Shown here in pieces: positions 1 through 12,277 of a DNA stretch of 64,000 bases. Both the position numbers and the translations under genes were made by a program. The first letter of the stretch is position 1, and every line of letters begins with the position of its first letter. The stretch comes from Prinsepia uniflora (taxonomy: Eukaryota > Streptophyta > Magnoliopsida > Rosales > Rosaceae): assembly GCA_032719365.1 (NCBI GenBank), contig CM064862.1, forward strand, positions 3,608,501 through 3,672,500, written 5' to 3'. The notes under the pieces were generated by a model that had not been told where the DNA came from, ran no database searches, and saw only the letters and a program-made list of their open reading frames with translations.

Positions 1-384
1 ACTCCGCAACGGAAAACTTTATGCCTCTGCCTCTGCCTCTGCCTCGACGCTAGCCCCCGAACTTGTACCACGACCTGTAGGGTAGTTAAAATAACAAAGT
101 GTGAGTGGACCGAAACAAAGGTTTACAGAAACTAATTTAATGAAATCGGGGTTCGCCCTCCAGTTTATAACACGCATGCATAACCAGATATTCAAGAAAA
201 CCGCGTATTAACATCTGAAAAACTCTTTCTCCGAAACCCATGTAAAACGTTACAGGAAAACCATCACAACTCGTGTAAAATAATATAATATTACCAAAAT
301 CCAGAATTTGTCATTTGCAACATCATTTACGCAAACCAAGTAAAAAGTGAATCAATATTCGCAATTAAACCGTTGGATCCATCC

Positions 385-620
385 GAGTCTTTAAACTCAA
401 TATCAGGCCTTTCCGGGATATCAATGAGTCTTTAAACTCAAAACATGATCAATAGGCCTCGGGGTATCACAATAACCGAGTCTCTAAACTCACGAGTCTT
501 TAAACTCAATCTGCGTCTTTAAACCCAATTTTCGGGCCCGCCCCCGTCATCAATAAATCGGGTCTTTAAACCTAAAACCAGATCCAACAATCAACCGGGT
601 CTTTAAACCCAAAACCGTTT
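385..620. repeat. Array of GAGTCTTTAAACTC units
   Basis: Several copies of the imperfect palindrome GAGTCTTTAAACTC, some drifting to GGGTCTTTAAACCC, are spaced 14-60 bp apart. The same unit occurs at the equivalent position in the LTRs at about 24650-24870, 29085-29255, 49235-49430 and, on the other strand, 44935-45180. It is a subfamily-specific array inside the LTR. Confidence 0.75.
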
Positions 621-1461
621 TTAAACATAATAAACCAGGATTCATCATAAACCGTTTTCCGACATCATTCCGAAATCATATCTCGTCATAATATGACTTA
701 TGTCCGAATTCACATGCAAATTCCAAAACATGCAATTTCTGAAATCACTTCACAATTATAATCAAAACATCATAAATCCGTAACATGCATAATCATAACC
801 AGATACTTCATCAAAACATCATTCATGCATAAGCGAAAACTGTAACCTCGAAATGCGTGAAATACGATAAACATCTCGAAAAGCGTGAAAACACGTAAAA
901 CCGAAATATCATATCACCATCATAAAATCATATGTGAAACCATAAGATAAATAAGTAAAATAGTCATGCATGCCCGGTTTAGAAATCAAAAAGTCCACTC
1001 ACTGTTTTAGGACGCGTCAATCGCGCCCCGTGCGCTCCTCATTAGCTTCGGAGATGTCCGGGCCTGTAAAAACGTACAATATGGGTTACAAACATCCTCA
1101 AATAGCTCGTATGATTTTCCCTAAATTTTCCGGATTTTTCGACGAAATAAACCTTAAGGACCTAAACTTCCGAACTCCCGAAATTATTCCGAACGACCCC
1201 CGATCGACTCGAATCCTAAAGGTAAAATGTTAATTAGACTGAAAGGAACAAATTCCATGTTGACCGTGATCGGAGATGACATTACACACGCCGCCCAAAG
1301 TGGCTGCGCGTGAAGGCCACGCGCCAAGCTACAGTACCTTCTTCCTTACCCGAATAGACTGATAAACGGGTCTGATACCCGCGGTTCAACCCGATCAGTT
1401 AACCCTCAATTATCAATCAATTCCTCCCGTTTTCAATCCTATTATCTTCTCTAATCCATTA

Positions 1462-4400
1462 TGACAGGACCCGTCCCAACTGGACGTCAAAACCCGTGCC
1501 CGGTCCTGCTCCCGTCTGACAAGTCAACTAAAGGTCTGAAACTCCCCTTCAGTGCTTGCCAGACAAAGGATGTTTGCGCGGATTTCTGCTGCTGTCATTG
1601 CCTCACGATCAGTCCCGAACGTCGTACCACGGCCTGGAGGGTCATAAAACAGAAAAGGTGTGAGTGGACAAAAATGACCTTTGATAAAAACATTTATCAA
1701 AATACAATCTTACCCTCCAGTTTTCACAATCTTGCATGCATATCGTAAAACATGAGTGACCGATAAATTCAAAACATATTTTCCCATGGTCCATAAAACT
1801 CATGCTCACCAAATCAGTTCATGTTATAAAACATCAAATCCCGGCTCTCAGGCCAAAACATGTGAAAACATAATCACCTGGCCACAAGGACCAAAAACCT
1901 GTACTCAATACCAGTACATCATCACAATCAATACCAATCAGCATTACTTACCAGTGCACAATAAATATATCAATCCAATCAATCCCACTACTCACGAGTG
2001 CATAAAATATCACCAATCACATCTGCACTACTCACAAGTGCACAATCAATCAAACTGCACTACTCACAAGTGCTGCACTACGCGTAGGCCAATATCCAGT
2101 CACTCTCTCGGGAATAAACACCTCTGGGCTCAACCCCCTCGGGCTCAGTCACCTCTGGGCGAACACATCCCCAGGATCAGACACCTCCGAGTGGTACATC
2201 CAGGCTCAGTATCATCCGAGAAGCTGACTACCATAGGATCAACTCCCGATCCTACAATCACATCCCCCAAGCTCCGGTCGTCTGGGTAATCCCCCCCCAA
2301 GCACCGACCGTCTGGGAATATCACAATCACAATGAACACCATCCCGGGAATTACATCCCAAAACATTTCAATCAAATCTTGACTTCATACCAAGTCAAGG
2401 TCATTCTCAACTGGGTCTCAAGCCCAAAATACTTTTTACACATAAACCGTTAAAATCACATTTAAATCAATAGAACAATCCGGAAATCATCATTGACTCA
2501 CCAACCAAGTCAAAACATCATTTTAGAAATCATTTAGACTCCGGGCCTAGCCCAAAACATCATTTGTACGTACCTCGTAAAACGTGCCCGAAAGGACTGA
2601 TTAAAATAATCATAAAATCACAAAAATCATTAATTTCATCAAATTCACAAGTGACTCCAAAACCGAGTCAAAATCACTATTCACTTGGGTTATCATGCCC
2701 AACATATCATTATCACGCAAATCCTTGCGTTGCAACCTCCGTTGCCATTTTCACACAAATCCACAAAATTGACCCTCGACTCATTCCCGAGTCACCACAT
2801 CATCTTTCAATCCATGACTCAATAATCCGAGTCCAAACATTATTTTCAATCAATTTCAATCCCGGACTCATAAACCAAGTCCAAACATTATTTTTACCAA
2901 ATTTCGTAATTTCTCGAAAATCGCCCAAAATAATAATATAATAATCATAAAACCGAGAAATTACCGGATTGAAACACAAATCATGCCCAAGCATATAAAA
3001 TCATATAATAAGGCATTTAAATCATATATGCATGCATCACTGTTAGAAAACAAAGTCCACTCACACACACCGTCCAAAACGGTCCGTTTCCGAGCTGCAC
3101 GTTTTTCCGTAAAATCTGGAAATCACAACTCCTGTCCAAAATCATTATAGAGGGTTACTAACATCTCAAAATACAACATATAATTTTCCCCAATTTTTTC
3201 GGGATTTAAATACGTATTTTTAACGTAATACAAAACTTTGGATACGCGGAACATTAACGAAACAATATCCGATTTCATCGAAATCAACGTCAAAATGTTC
3301 GTTACACTGAGAGGATCAAAAGTCATGTTGACCTCACCTTGAGACTAGGCCGGACGCGCCCCCACGCGCCGCCGTGAGTGGCTGCGCGTGAAATCCACGC
3401 GCCTGCTACAGTGTCACCGTCCCAACCCGTTTGTCTGGTAAACGGGTCGTTTAACCCGCGATCAGACCCGGTTCCAATCCTATCAATTCGACACTGAATT
3501 CATCAATTGATCAATCAATTAGCTTCTACTTAAGTCCAATTAGAGTTCTGTAACAATAATTCCATGAAACATTACCTCAATCCTCACGATCACAGATGAT
3601 CAATCGAAGGATATCCGGCCACTGTTCATCCTTCGAAAACCATCAAACCTTCTTGATTTCGTTCAATTGATTAACCAGTAAGCTTCAATGGACTCAGGTA
3701 AGTATTTTCCCCAACTCAATTGCATCAATTCGTGGCTCAAACGCCACGACTCAAACTCGATTCTTCGTCACTGTGCAACCATGGAGTTCAGTCAATCTCC
3801 AGCGTTTTCCTTCAATTGATGGATCCAGAAGCATCGTGGGATCCTCAGGAACACATTCCCCACATCAATTACATCAATCGAAGCCTCAATTCCCTCGACT
3901 CAACCTCGAATTTCATCCTCTGTCACCAAGTGTGTTCAGAGTCAAAACAACACCAATTTCCTTCGTTCTTTCGACGTTTCTGATCGTAATGATCCCAGGA
4001 AGCTCGAAGTGAGTTCAATTTCGATCCTCACGGCTCAATTCCCAGTATTTGAATTTCCCCCCAATTTTTCTAAATTTTCGATTCTCAGTCTCCAGCCTTC
4101 AATTAATCCCCAGTGTTTTCCCAGTTTAATCCACTCTCATAACTCTCAAATTCCCCTCGAAGCTGGTTGTGAAAGGGAGCTCAATTCTCCCCAATTTTGA
4201 TGCCCAAAGTCCACGGTTTAGAAAAACAAAGAAGAGGGAATTAAGGAGAAAATGGAGGAAATGATGAAGGATAAATGATGATGTTGTAATGATGGTGTTG
4301 GGAGGGAAACATGGACCAGATTTCAGGGGATGGGTGACACTTGTCACTCATCCGAATGTACACAGTCACCGGGTACTGTTCCTATTAAAATATTATTTTA

Positions 4401-4863
4401 ATTCCGGTTCGTTCGGTTAATCGAGCCCGATTCCGTGACCATAACTTCGTCGTCGAATCTCCGATTTCAGCATGCCGCCTGTCGTTGGATTCGTATCGAC
4501 GAGACCTACGTAACGGTCCTTGGCCCTCGTCCATCGGACCTCCCGATCAAAAAGTCAACATTTGGCCCCTACTATGCCAAATTACCAAAATACCCCTCAT
4601 CTTCCGATCATCATAACTTTCACTACGAATGTCGGAATCGAACGTGCCACCTGTCTATGAACTCGTGACGTCCCGAACTACGTCACAGTCATCGGTCAAA
4701 GTCTATTTGACCGCCCGAACTAAAAGTCAACATTTTGCCCACACCAGGGGCAAAACGGTCATTTTGCACGTTTCGTCCGATTTCACTCAACTAATCCCCG
4801 ATTAGTCATTCTAAATCATGATTAATTAATATTCAATCCCGATATTCGGGACGGGTCATTACA
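1462..4863 (-). mobile_element. Solo LTR (3402 bp), TSD CATTA
   Basis: It starts TGACAGGACCC and ends GGGTCATTACA, which read on the minus strand are the TGTAA...TGTCA ends of this family. The 5-bp repeats CATTA at 1457-1461 and 4864-4868 are identical and abut both ends. The host LTR resumes in register after the second copy. No PBS, PPT or internal domain is present, so it is a solo LTR. It carries GTGAGTGGAC at 1659-1668, GTCCACTCAC at 3055-3064 and, between them, an array of CACTACTCACAAGTGCA-like units (about 1935-2080) not seen in the other LTRs. The short open frames inside do not match any protein I recognise. Confidence 0.93.
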
Positions 4864-6216
4864 CATTAATTTTAGGTCTGCATTAACGATTGACCTCGAC
4901 TAACACTAAATCGATCCAACCCAAACCCGAACAGACGAACGGGTCGTCACTCAGAACTCACCCAAAACAGTTCCATTATCCAATTAACTTCACCAGTAGC
5001 TTAAGGGGACCTAGACGAACCAAACCATCCAACCAATTGACCCCAAACTAACCTGGAAGTCGTCGTCCTTAAGCTCGACAATCCTCAGAACCAGGGAACT
5101 CAGTTCTTGGCCAATTCATGAGTGTTGTCCTTCGAAATCGATGTGGTCAGTTTCCTTTTGCTCCCAGAAGACTAATACGGCCCTTGGTTTCGTTCAACAA
5201 GCCTCAGGAATTAAATTTGATTTTTGCCTCCAACTGGTTCATCTCTGAACTGGAACTCAGGTTCTTGGGCAATCCGTGCTCCAAACTCTTCAACGCTGGC
5301 ACATCAGTGTTTCTGTCACTCCCAGAAGACTCCCTAAGTGTTTAGATTGGTCCCTCAACCCGTAGAAATCGAATTCTGAGCTTTCCCCCCAAAAAAACCC
5401 GAAAATTTTTTTCTCACGGTTTCTCTCAACCTCAGTCTTCACACTGATGCACCAAATGACCCAAATGAATCCTCTCCTCACTCTCTTACACGGTTGATCG
5501 ATCAATGTGGCCAACAACTCGTGGGAGACCAACTGTGGTCTCTGAAAATGGTTTCCCGCAAGCACATAGACCACGGCCATTTAAAAATCCAGCCCGTGCA
5601 CTGAGCTCTAGTCTCCCATAGGTGCCTCCCACTGCCTCAATCCACATAAACAAATCGCCTGAGCCATTCCATTAACACTTTAAACAATTGCACGCACAAG
5701 ACACCACGGCATGGCCGTGTGCTCTGTTTTTCACGGTGGTGCTACAATAACCGCCGTGAAATGACCAAAATGCCCTCCAACTTCCGTGATCCGTAACTCG
5801 GTCACCCGATGTCCGTTTCAAGCGTGCCGCCTATCGTTGTACTGGGGGCGTCGAGACGAACCTAACGGTCTTCGAGTCAAGTGAAAACCAAATGTCAAAC
5901 AAAAGTCAACTTTTTCTCCTTATAACGTCCAATTTACGATAATGCCCCTGGACTTCCGCACGTCATAATTTTCACCCTGTTCGTCCGAATCGGACGTGCC
6001 ACCTGTTTGTGAACTCGTGACGTCCCGAACTACGTCAGGGTCATCGGTCAACGTCCGTTCGACCCTCCAATCAAAAAGTCAACAATTTGATCATACGAAT
6101 CACAAGGGTAAAAACGTCATTTTATTCATTATTTTACAATATTACATTTTTCGAATTTCCGGGGCGTTACATCCGTTATTGCAGTCAACAGAACGTTAAA
6201 AATCTTACCTGGCGCC

Positions 6217-7317
6217 AGTGATGAAAATATCGGTGGATATCGATGAAATGTCGCCGATATTTCGTTAAAAATGGCCGGCGGCATATAAGAGGGGGAGGGG
6301 GGAAGATATCTCACTAAATTTCGATCTTTTTTCTTGTTTTAAGGAGATAGATCTCATTATTTACTTAAAACGATCAAGATCGGCTTAAATTGGGTGAAAA
6401 CAGACGTAAAATGAGCTTAAACCAGTCGGGTCAAGCCGCCGGGTCAAAATAACCCGAATCGCAGACCCGCTCAAGGTAGGGGATGACTGGTTTTATGTTC
6501 GTATGTATACTTTATATATTATTTGCTTACTAATATTTTCAATTGGGCTTGCTGATGGAGTTGGTTGTGGTTTGGTTTTAAATCAAACCCACCTGGGTTC
6601 GATCCTAGGTAGGTGCAAGTGCAAGTGTTGCTTTTTTTTTTCCTTCCCTGCGTGCTGTGTTTTGTTGCTTGCTATTTATCATTTATCATTTGTTGACCAA
6701 AGATTAACTCATTTATTTTTCTTATTTTCTTATTTGTTTTTCTTATTTTCTTATTTTCATTTGTTTTTTAATTTTCAACTATATTTATCATTTTTTTCAA
6801 TTTTAAATATATCAATTATTTCCAATTTTTGAACAAAGATTAACTCTATTTTTTTTATCTTTTTTTCAATTTTAAATATATTTACTTATTTTATAATTGT
6901 ATATTTTTTTCAATTTTAAATATATTTACTCATTTTATAATTTTTTTTCTATTCATTTTTTTATACTTATTGTTATGTTTTTAATTATATTAACATTCAA
7001 TTAAAGTAATTCACTTCAATTTATATTTATGTTAAAATTTTTATATTATTAGTCATCGAAAAAACTCTATTGTATTATATTATTCATCATATATTTATTA
7101 TATCAAAGTCATTTTATAGTTTTTATTAGTCATATATAACCATCATTGGGTACTTAAGTTTTTCCCAAAGTTTCATTCCAAATTTCCAACTTTTAGACCG
7201 AATTTCTGTCATTTTTGTTGACCGTAAACGATATCGATATCAATATCGATATTTGAAGCTAGATATCCGTAAATTTGATTAGCGATATATCCGTCGATAT
7301 CGATATTTCAATCCTTG
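6217..7317. mobile_element. Mutator-like non-autonomous element (1101 bp), 9-bp TSD
   Basis: The 9-bp repeat CCTGGCGCC at 6208-6216 and 7318-7326 flanks the element. Its ends carry related inverted sequences (GATGAAAATATCG left, CGATATTTCAATC right), followed by further ATCGATATC-rich subterminal repeats. A 9-bp TSD is typical of MULEs. The opposite arm of the surrounding inverted repeat has a single GGCGCC at this spot with the same flanks, so it is a natural empty site. The interior is T-rich and has no transposase frame. Confidence 0.75.
6535..6660 (+). mobile_element. Possible tRNA-derived SINE head
   Basis: GGTTCGATCC near 6597 is a perfect tRNA B box. About 45 bp upstream lies TGGAGTTGGTTGTGG, a plausible degenerate A box, and a T-run follows downstream. 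It does not fold as an intact tRNA and I see no clear TSD, so this is a tentative call inside the MULE. Confidence 0.35.
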
Positions 7318-7645
7318 CCTGGCGCCTTTGTGGCTTAAATAATGCTGAAAAATAAAGGACATAATAATAACTTCGATCACTCTCCTCTTTCTCTAGTTCA
7401 AGTTTTAGGTTTTTCTTATTATGGAATTGGGAATTTAAAGAAGACAATAGATGAAACCACTCGATTCAGTTAGAATTCAATCATCTCTTTGGATAATCCG
7501 GCCTAAAATTACAAGCTTGGCTAGATTGTGAATCCTATGACTTTGGTGATGAGGTTGAAGCCACTGTGCCATGACAGCATCACAAGCATCTCCAGCTGGC
7601 CCGACATTGTGCAGAGGCAAGCTCCTATGCAACGATGTAGATCCT

Positions 7646-7824
7646 GTAAAGGAATTAAGATAAACACCATCCAAAAAAGCACCAAAGATTTATCGAGTTT
7701 TTCAACGTGAGGGACGCCTCCAAGGCTCATGGAAATAAACGGAAAAGAAATCAACGACAAAGCAGTTGTGATTGAATTCGGTCGACCGGGCGGACATATC
7801 AAGAAGTACTTCAATGCAATCAGC
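7646..7824 (+). pseudogene. TERMINAL EAR1-like / MEI2-like RRM fragment, broken
   Basis: Pieces of one RNA-recognition motif typical of plant TEL/MEI2-like proteins read in order across three frames. First VKELR, then a stop at 7661-7663 followed by TPSKK. After a frame change in the A-run at 7673-7678 comes KKHQRFIEFFNVRDASKA. After another frame change at 7728 comes MEINGKEINDKAVVIEF, then RPGGHIKKYF. The family normally reads through all three pieces in one frame. TEL proteins bind RNA and act in shoot meristems and leaf initiation. This copy has one stop and two frameshifts, no start and no flanking RRMs, so it is non-functional. It was identified by motif memory, not a database search. 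Confidence 0.75.
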
Positions 7825-8300
7825 ACCACAACGCCGATGTTAGCTTCACCGCATTGCACGACACCTTACCATATATATTACCCAACACCGCCAAAATTGG
7901 GTGGAAAAATCTCAAAATGGTTAGACGGTTTGGACGTGTTGCCACCACGGTTGTGCAGTAGCTTGTCTCAAATCTAATTTATGTCAGGGAGAAATAAAGC
8001 AATGAATAATTCGAGCAATCGAATAATAATCATCAGTGAGAATGGGAATAATAAATCAAGGAACGTGGAATCTAAGATGGCGTCACTAAATTTGGATAGA
8101 ATTGAAGAAATACACAATGAGTCGGTGGCGCCACCGTGAAGGCCGCCTTCATCTTCGAAGAACTTTCTTATTAGCCCAAGCCCACATCGATTTATTTTTG
8201 GTCTCTGTTGACTCTCTCACTCACGAATCATCTCTCTCACACTCGAAAAAGAAAAAAAAGATACGGAGAACACGATGTCGACCACTGCCACCACCTAGAC

Positions 8301-9815
8301 GCTATGTTGCATCGAAACGTCATTGGGCCCCGGTATCGCATTTCGGATACCGATTCGATACGCGTTCGATACGCTTGGATACTTTTGGATACGGTATCGA
8401 TATTTGGATACGGTTTGGATACGTGCGTGTCATAATTGGATACGCCATTCTGTAATTTTGATTGATACGCGAGGGCAAAAATGTCAAAACAAAGTAAAAT
8501 GAAATTTGGAAATCAGATCCAGCCCCTCGCGCTCGTCTCTCCCTCCCTCGCCATCGACTTTGTGCAGTGACCGGTGACCCCCTCGCCTCTCCCTCACCCT
8601 CGTCTGTGTGTGTTAACTGTTAACGGACGGTCTCTGCGGGTTGCTGCTCTTCGACGGAAAAACGTCGTGAATCGGACCTCGCCCTCGTCTATATTTTTTC
8701 TCTCTCTCTCTCACACATGATTTCAGCTTTTTGTTTGGAATTATGTATTGACGTTGGCTATCTCTCTGTCTTTCATGATTTCAGCTTGTTATTCCAGGTA
8801 GAAATTTAATTTTAATTTTGGGTTTTCTGTTGCTTGTTGATTTCGGTCTTCTTCGATGTTGGTATTCAATTTTTGCTTTTATGTTTTCGGTTTGAGTGTT
8901 TGTGCTAATTTTGGGTCGGTATATTTGAATTTTAATTGTAGTTAGTGTTTTGTTGATTGTTGTGATCATGAATTCCAACCTCTGATGTGAATCCGTCACT
9001 TACAAATCTGATCCGTCACAGCTATTATGGATAGCAATCACACACCTGATCAGAGCTGAGGCAATCAAAAAAGATTAAGAGAAAAAAATAGAGACAAACG
9101 CAGAGGTTGTTAGAGGAAAACTTGACCAATCGTAATTTTGTCTTCTGCATTTGTGTTCCTTCAAATCCAGAATTCAAGATAAATTGAAGGACTTGTGAAT
9201 CGCCATTGAAGCCTTTTTGCAGGTAAAACTACTAACTCTTTGATTATATGCGTCAAGAAGACAAGAATGTCAAGTCCTTAGTAATTATTATTTTATTTTT
9301 CTTGCGCATATCTATTGTTTCCTGTTTTTAAGTCCTTTCTCTATTTTTTCCTTATAGTCGTATTGTTTGAAATAAGAGTAGAGGTGTGGATTGATGCGAG
9401 ATGGTGATATTGAGAGTATGCCTGTGAATTTATCAAATTTTTGATCAATTAATCCTACTTCAGTTTTTAAAGAGACCAATTTGTTCAGGTACTTAAGTTC
9501 ACCATTTTTCCCTTTCCCTAGAGATGTAAAATTGGTGCTTTTTATGTTCCTATTGGTCAACAAACACTATTTTCCGACATCAAGACCCAATTTTTAAATA
9601 TATTATTTATTTTCTGTAAAATTGGTGCTTTTTATGTTCCTCTTGATCATCAAATTGAATTTGCTTGTTTGTTGTTAACTATATTTGAATTTTAATATAT
9701 TATTTATTTATCGTATCCTTTTCGTATCGTATCCTTTGATTTTTTGATTTTGGCGTATCAGAGTATCGTGTCGTATCGTATTCTCGTATCTGTATCCGTT
9801 TCGGTGCAACATAGC
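8301..9815. mobile_element. Non-autonomous DNA transposon with ~18-bp TIRs
   Basis: CTATGTTGCATCGAAACG near 8302 and its inverse CGTTTCGGTGCAACATAG ending at 9814 form terminal inverted repeats with one mismatch. Inside both ends lie many GGATAC/GTATCC subterminal repeats (8330-8440 and 9715-9795). A possible 8-bp TSD (CCTAGACG at 8294, CCCAGATG at 9815) has two mismatches. No transposase frame is seen. The superfamily (hAT or MULE) is unresolved. Confidence 0.55.
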
Positions 9816-9880
9816 CCAGATGAAATCCAACGCTTGATCGGGATCACAAAAGTCAGTTGAGGCCCATCAGCATCACCCTG

Positions 9881-10161
9881 GTGGCTTCAACCCCATCACC
9901 AAAGTCATAGGATTCACAATCTAGTCAAGCTTGTGATTTTAGGCCGGATTATCCAAAGAGAGGATTGAATCCTAACTGAATCCAATGGTTTCATATGCTA
10001 TCTTCTTTAAATTCTCAGCTCCAAATAAGAAAAACCCAGAACTTGAACCGGAGAAAGAAGAGAGTGATGAAGTTACTATTATCCCTTTATTTTTCAGCAT
10101 TATTTAAGCCATATAGGCGCCAAATCAGATTTTTAACGTCCAGTTGGCTGCAATAAAAGGA
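9881..10161 (-). repeat. Right arm of inverted repeat (unoccupied site)
   Basis: Reverse complement of 6172-6216/7327-7565. It keeps a single GGCGCC at 10118-10123, where the left arm carries a MULE between two copies. No coding sequence is recognisable in it. Confidence 0.8.
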
Positions 10162-10379
10162 GATTACCCAAATTGCACTAATTTGGTGAGAATATGATGT
10201 ACTTAACACGAGAATAAAATGTAAAATAAAATTTTTGCCCGAGAATATAGTGCATTTGAAGTAAAAAGTCAAAATAATATTAAGGTGCCACGAGTATCCA
10301 CTTCATTTACATGATCAAATTCAAGACTTTTCGTTACGCACAAACCGCTACTATTAAAGTTCGTATATTTTTCATTGGG

Positions 10380-11482
10380 CCGTCGATGATCATTCATAGA
10401 ACATCAACTCGCTCCCCACCGTCGGCCCCTCGACGGCAGAGGATCTGACTGCAGAGAGTCGCTTTTCCCCCAAACCAGAAAGGCTCAGGCTTCAGCTCCG
10501 AACCCAACTGAAATTGAGACCGACCCACCCAACCAAGCAGCCGGAACCCGTTTGATCTGAGATCCACCCAAATTCCAGACCCATAAAGCAGTTGCTTCTG
10601 TGCCAACGCCTTCTTTAGCTAACTTACTGGTAAATTTATCTGCCCACTCTTCTTCTTGCTATGTATTCGTTGTTTGTGCCAGTAAGATTCATTTTTTCAG
10701 CAACTTAATGGATTACTGGGTTCTAAGATGCTTATATTTAATTCAATGTTGGGTCAACTCGAGGCTTTAGTCCAGAATCCAGATAGAAAGTATTCTAATT
10801 TTCTTGATAATACTAAAAGATTCCAAGAATTTATATTTCTTTTAAGTTTTTTCCTTCAATCCAATAAGGCAATATAAATTATTTAATTTTGCACAAATTA
10901 CCAACAAATTGTTGTTTTGAATTAGGGCATACTTGTCTTCTAGGGAAATCCGAGGAACGTGTTGGTTGAAACTAATTTAAACTATTATGTATTTTGCTTA
11001 ATTTCATGCCTAGGATACAAAAAGTTTCCATCTTGGTGCACCCTTTAGCAATACTACTTCAATGATCATAAATGATGCATGCTTGCTGCTTATAATAGCG
11101 TGATTGATTTTTTTTTCCTCATCTCCATTTCTGGTTCTGATATGAACAAATTGTAGCCTGAGATTCTTTAATAAGGGAAAAAGTTTACACGGTAAGAGAC
11201 GATGCATATGCAGTGGATGTCTGTAGGATTCATAAGAATGCATGAAGTTCGTAGCTTTTTATTTTTTAACTTGTTTTTAAATTTCTTTAAAAAAAATAAC
11301 ATTTCAATTCTGTCTTAGGTGGAATTTCGAACTCAAATAGTATTTGGATGTCATTTGGCTTTGGCTTCTGTTTAAAGAATTGTTGTCTGGTCATTAGCTG
11401 CTTGAATCTGGATAGGACGTGTCAAATTGTCTGGTTGTTATGATCTCATTGTTGTTGATCCACGGAACGTTTAATTTAACAG
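10380..11482 (+). promoter_or_regulatory. Likely 5'UTR exon and leader intron of the SAM-domain gene
   Basis: A C-rich, coding-like stretch at about 10400-10629 ends in CTTACTG|GTAAAT, a good plant donor. The next 850 bp are T-rich and end in TTTAATTTAACAG at 11482, 18 bases upstream of the ATG at 11501. The simplest reading is a noncoding first exon followed by a leader intron (10630-11482). An alternative acceptor, CAG at 11486, lies just downstream. The transcription start is not resolved and no clear TATA box was picked out. Confidence 0.55.
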
Positions 11483-11500
11483 TCAGGTCCTCTGCTGATC

Positions 11501-12277
11501 ATGGCAAAGAAAAGGCAAAGACAGCTGGGGGTTGCCCTGCACAAGAACAATACAAGTGGTTTAATTGACTCTTCAATCTCCGATCATGATCTTGATCTGC
11601 AAGATAGTTGGGTGATAGTTAAAAAGCAGAGAGTCAAAATTCTGGTACCTCCACTGCCTACTGCTAATAAATCTCCAGCGCCAAACCCAGGACCGGTTCA
11701 GCTGCAACCTGTGGCCAGAGAAACGGTAGGCAATGGCTCAGTATTTCCTGCGGAGACATGTTCCAATGCGACCTCAGTTCATGAGCAAAAGAAGATTAAA
11801 TCGCTTGCTCCTAAACCGGGTGTTCAACTTACCAGAAAATCTCCTCCATCTGAATTTGCTTCAATATTTCCGAAGTCAATGAGGCGGGATTTAAGAATGG
11901 GGTTAAGAAATCCAGATCAGACTGCTACTTCAGAGTCTCGTAGAACACTGGGAGTATCTAAAACCTCTAAAGCAATGATCCCAAAACGAATACAGCAATG
12001 CCCGAGTCTCTTGGTTGATCAAGGAATGTTGCTTAATCAAAGGCTAAGAGCTCTGAATCTGGAGAGGAAGCTTCAGAAAGCCGGTGGACTAAGCAAATGG
12101 TTAGCATCACTAGGTCTGGTGCAGTTCGTTAGGATTTTCCAGAGAAAGGGTCTCAGTAAATTTCAGTTGGTGAATCTAACCATGAAGAAACTCAAAGACA
12201 TGGGTGCAAATGCAGTAGGGCCTCGAAGGAAGCTGATGCACGCGATTGAGTGCTTCTGCCAGCCGTGCTTTTATTAA
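11501..12277 (+). CDS. Plant SAM-domain-containing protein (258 aa)
   Basis: A single uninterrupted frame with plant gene composition. The C-terminal ~65 residues (about 192-255) form a sterile alpha motif: GLSKWLASLGLVQF, then FQRKGLSKFQLVNLT, then LKDMGANAVGPRRKLMHAI. This is the helix pattern and the L-x-x-M/L-G-x-x-x-x-G-x-R-x-K-L/I signature of SAM domains. Near residue 35 is the DSWVIVKKQRVKILVPPLP block that I associate with a small plant-specific SAM family. The middle is basic, low-complexity and probably disordered. SAM domains mediate protein-protein or RNA contacts; the partner and role of this family are not established here. The start is the first ATG after the leader-intron acceptor, followed by a basic MAKKRQRQ. 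It lies 1.48 kb upstream of the transporter gene, same strand. Confidence 0.88.
   Translation: MAKKRQRQLGVALHKNNTSGLIDSSISDHDLDLQDSWVIVKKQRVKILVPPLPTANKSPAPNPGPVQLQPVARETVGNGSVFPAETCSNATSVHEQKKIKSLAPKPGVQLTRKSPPSEFASIFPKSMRRDLRMGLRNPDQTATSESRRTLGVSKTSKAMIPKRIQQCPSLLVDQGMLLNQRLRALNLERKLQKAGGLSKWLASLGLVQFVRIFQRKGLSKFQLVNLTMKKLKDMGANAVGPRRKLMHAIECFCQPCFY

Larger units (their letters stand above)
1..6171 (-). mobile_element. Minus-strand LTR, left end outside window, split by a nested solo LTR
   Basis: The right end reads GGGGCGTTACA, the reverse complement of the TGTAACGCCCC start seen in related LTRs here. The visible LTR sequence is 1-1461 plus 4869-6171, about 2.76 kb. It carries the shared blocks: GTGAGTGGAC at 101-110, an array of GAGTCTTTAAACTC units at about 385-620, and GTCCACTCAC at 993-1002. 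By comparison with the LTR at 28589, about 190 bp are missing to the left. Whether it is a solo LTR or part of a larger element cannot be told, because its other flank is outside the window. It lies directly against the inverted-repeat arm that begins at 6172. Confidence 0.85.
6172..7565 (+). repeat. Left arm of inverted repeat, interrupted by a MULE
   Basis: 6172-6216 plus 7327-7565 matches the reverse complement of 9881-10161 over about 280 bp, at roughly 85-90% identity by eye. Shared landmarks are GCTTAAATAATGCTGAAAAA and GGATAATCCGGCCTAAAAT. The arm breaks off at 6171 against the LTR. The 6217-7317 insertion is absent from the other arm. The TEL pseudogene lies just inside this arm. Confidence 0.8.

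Noticed and set aside
385..620. Regularly repeated GAGTCTTTAAACTC resembling a CRISPR array
   Set aside because: Units are short and diverged, spacing is irregular, the context is a plant LTR, and the same array recurs in several LTR copies.
6590..6610. tRNA gene suggested by GGTTCGATCC
   Set aside because: There is no acceptor stem or anticodon arm of the right length. At best it is a SINE head.
7729..7977. 82-codon frame as an intact RRM gene
   Set aside because: The RRM sequence continues upstream in other frames with a stop and frameshifts. The ATG lies mid-domain.
8102..8455. 117-codon frame over the left end of the 8301 transposon
   Set aside because: It crosses the TIR and the GGATAC subterminal repeats. 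Composition explains the frame.
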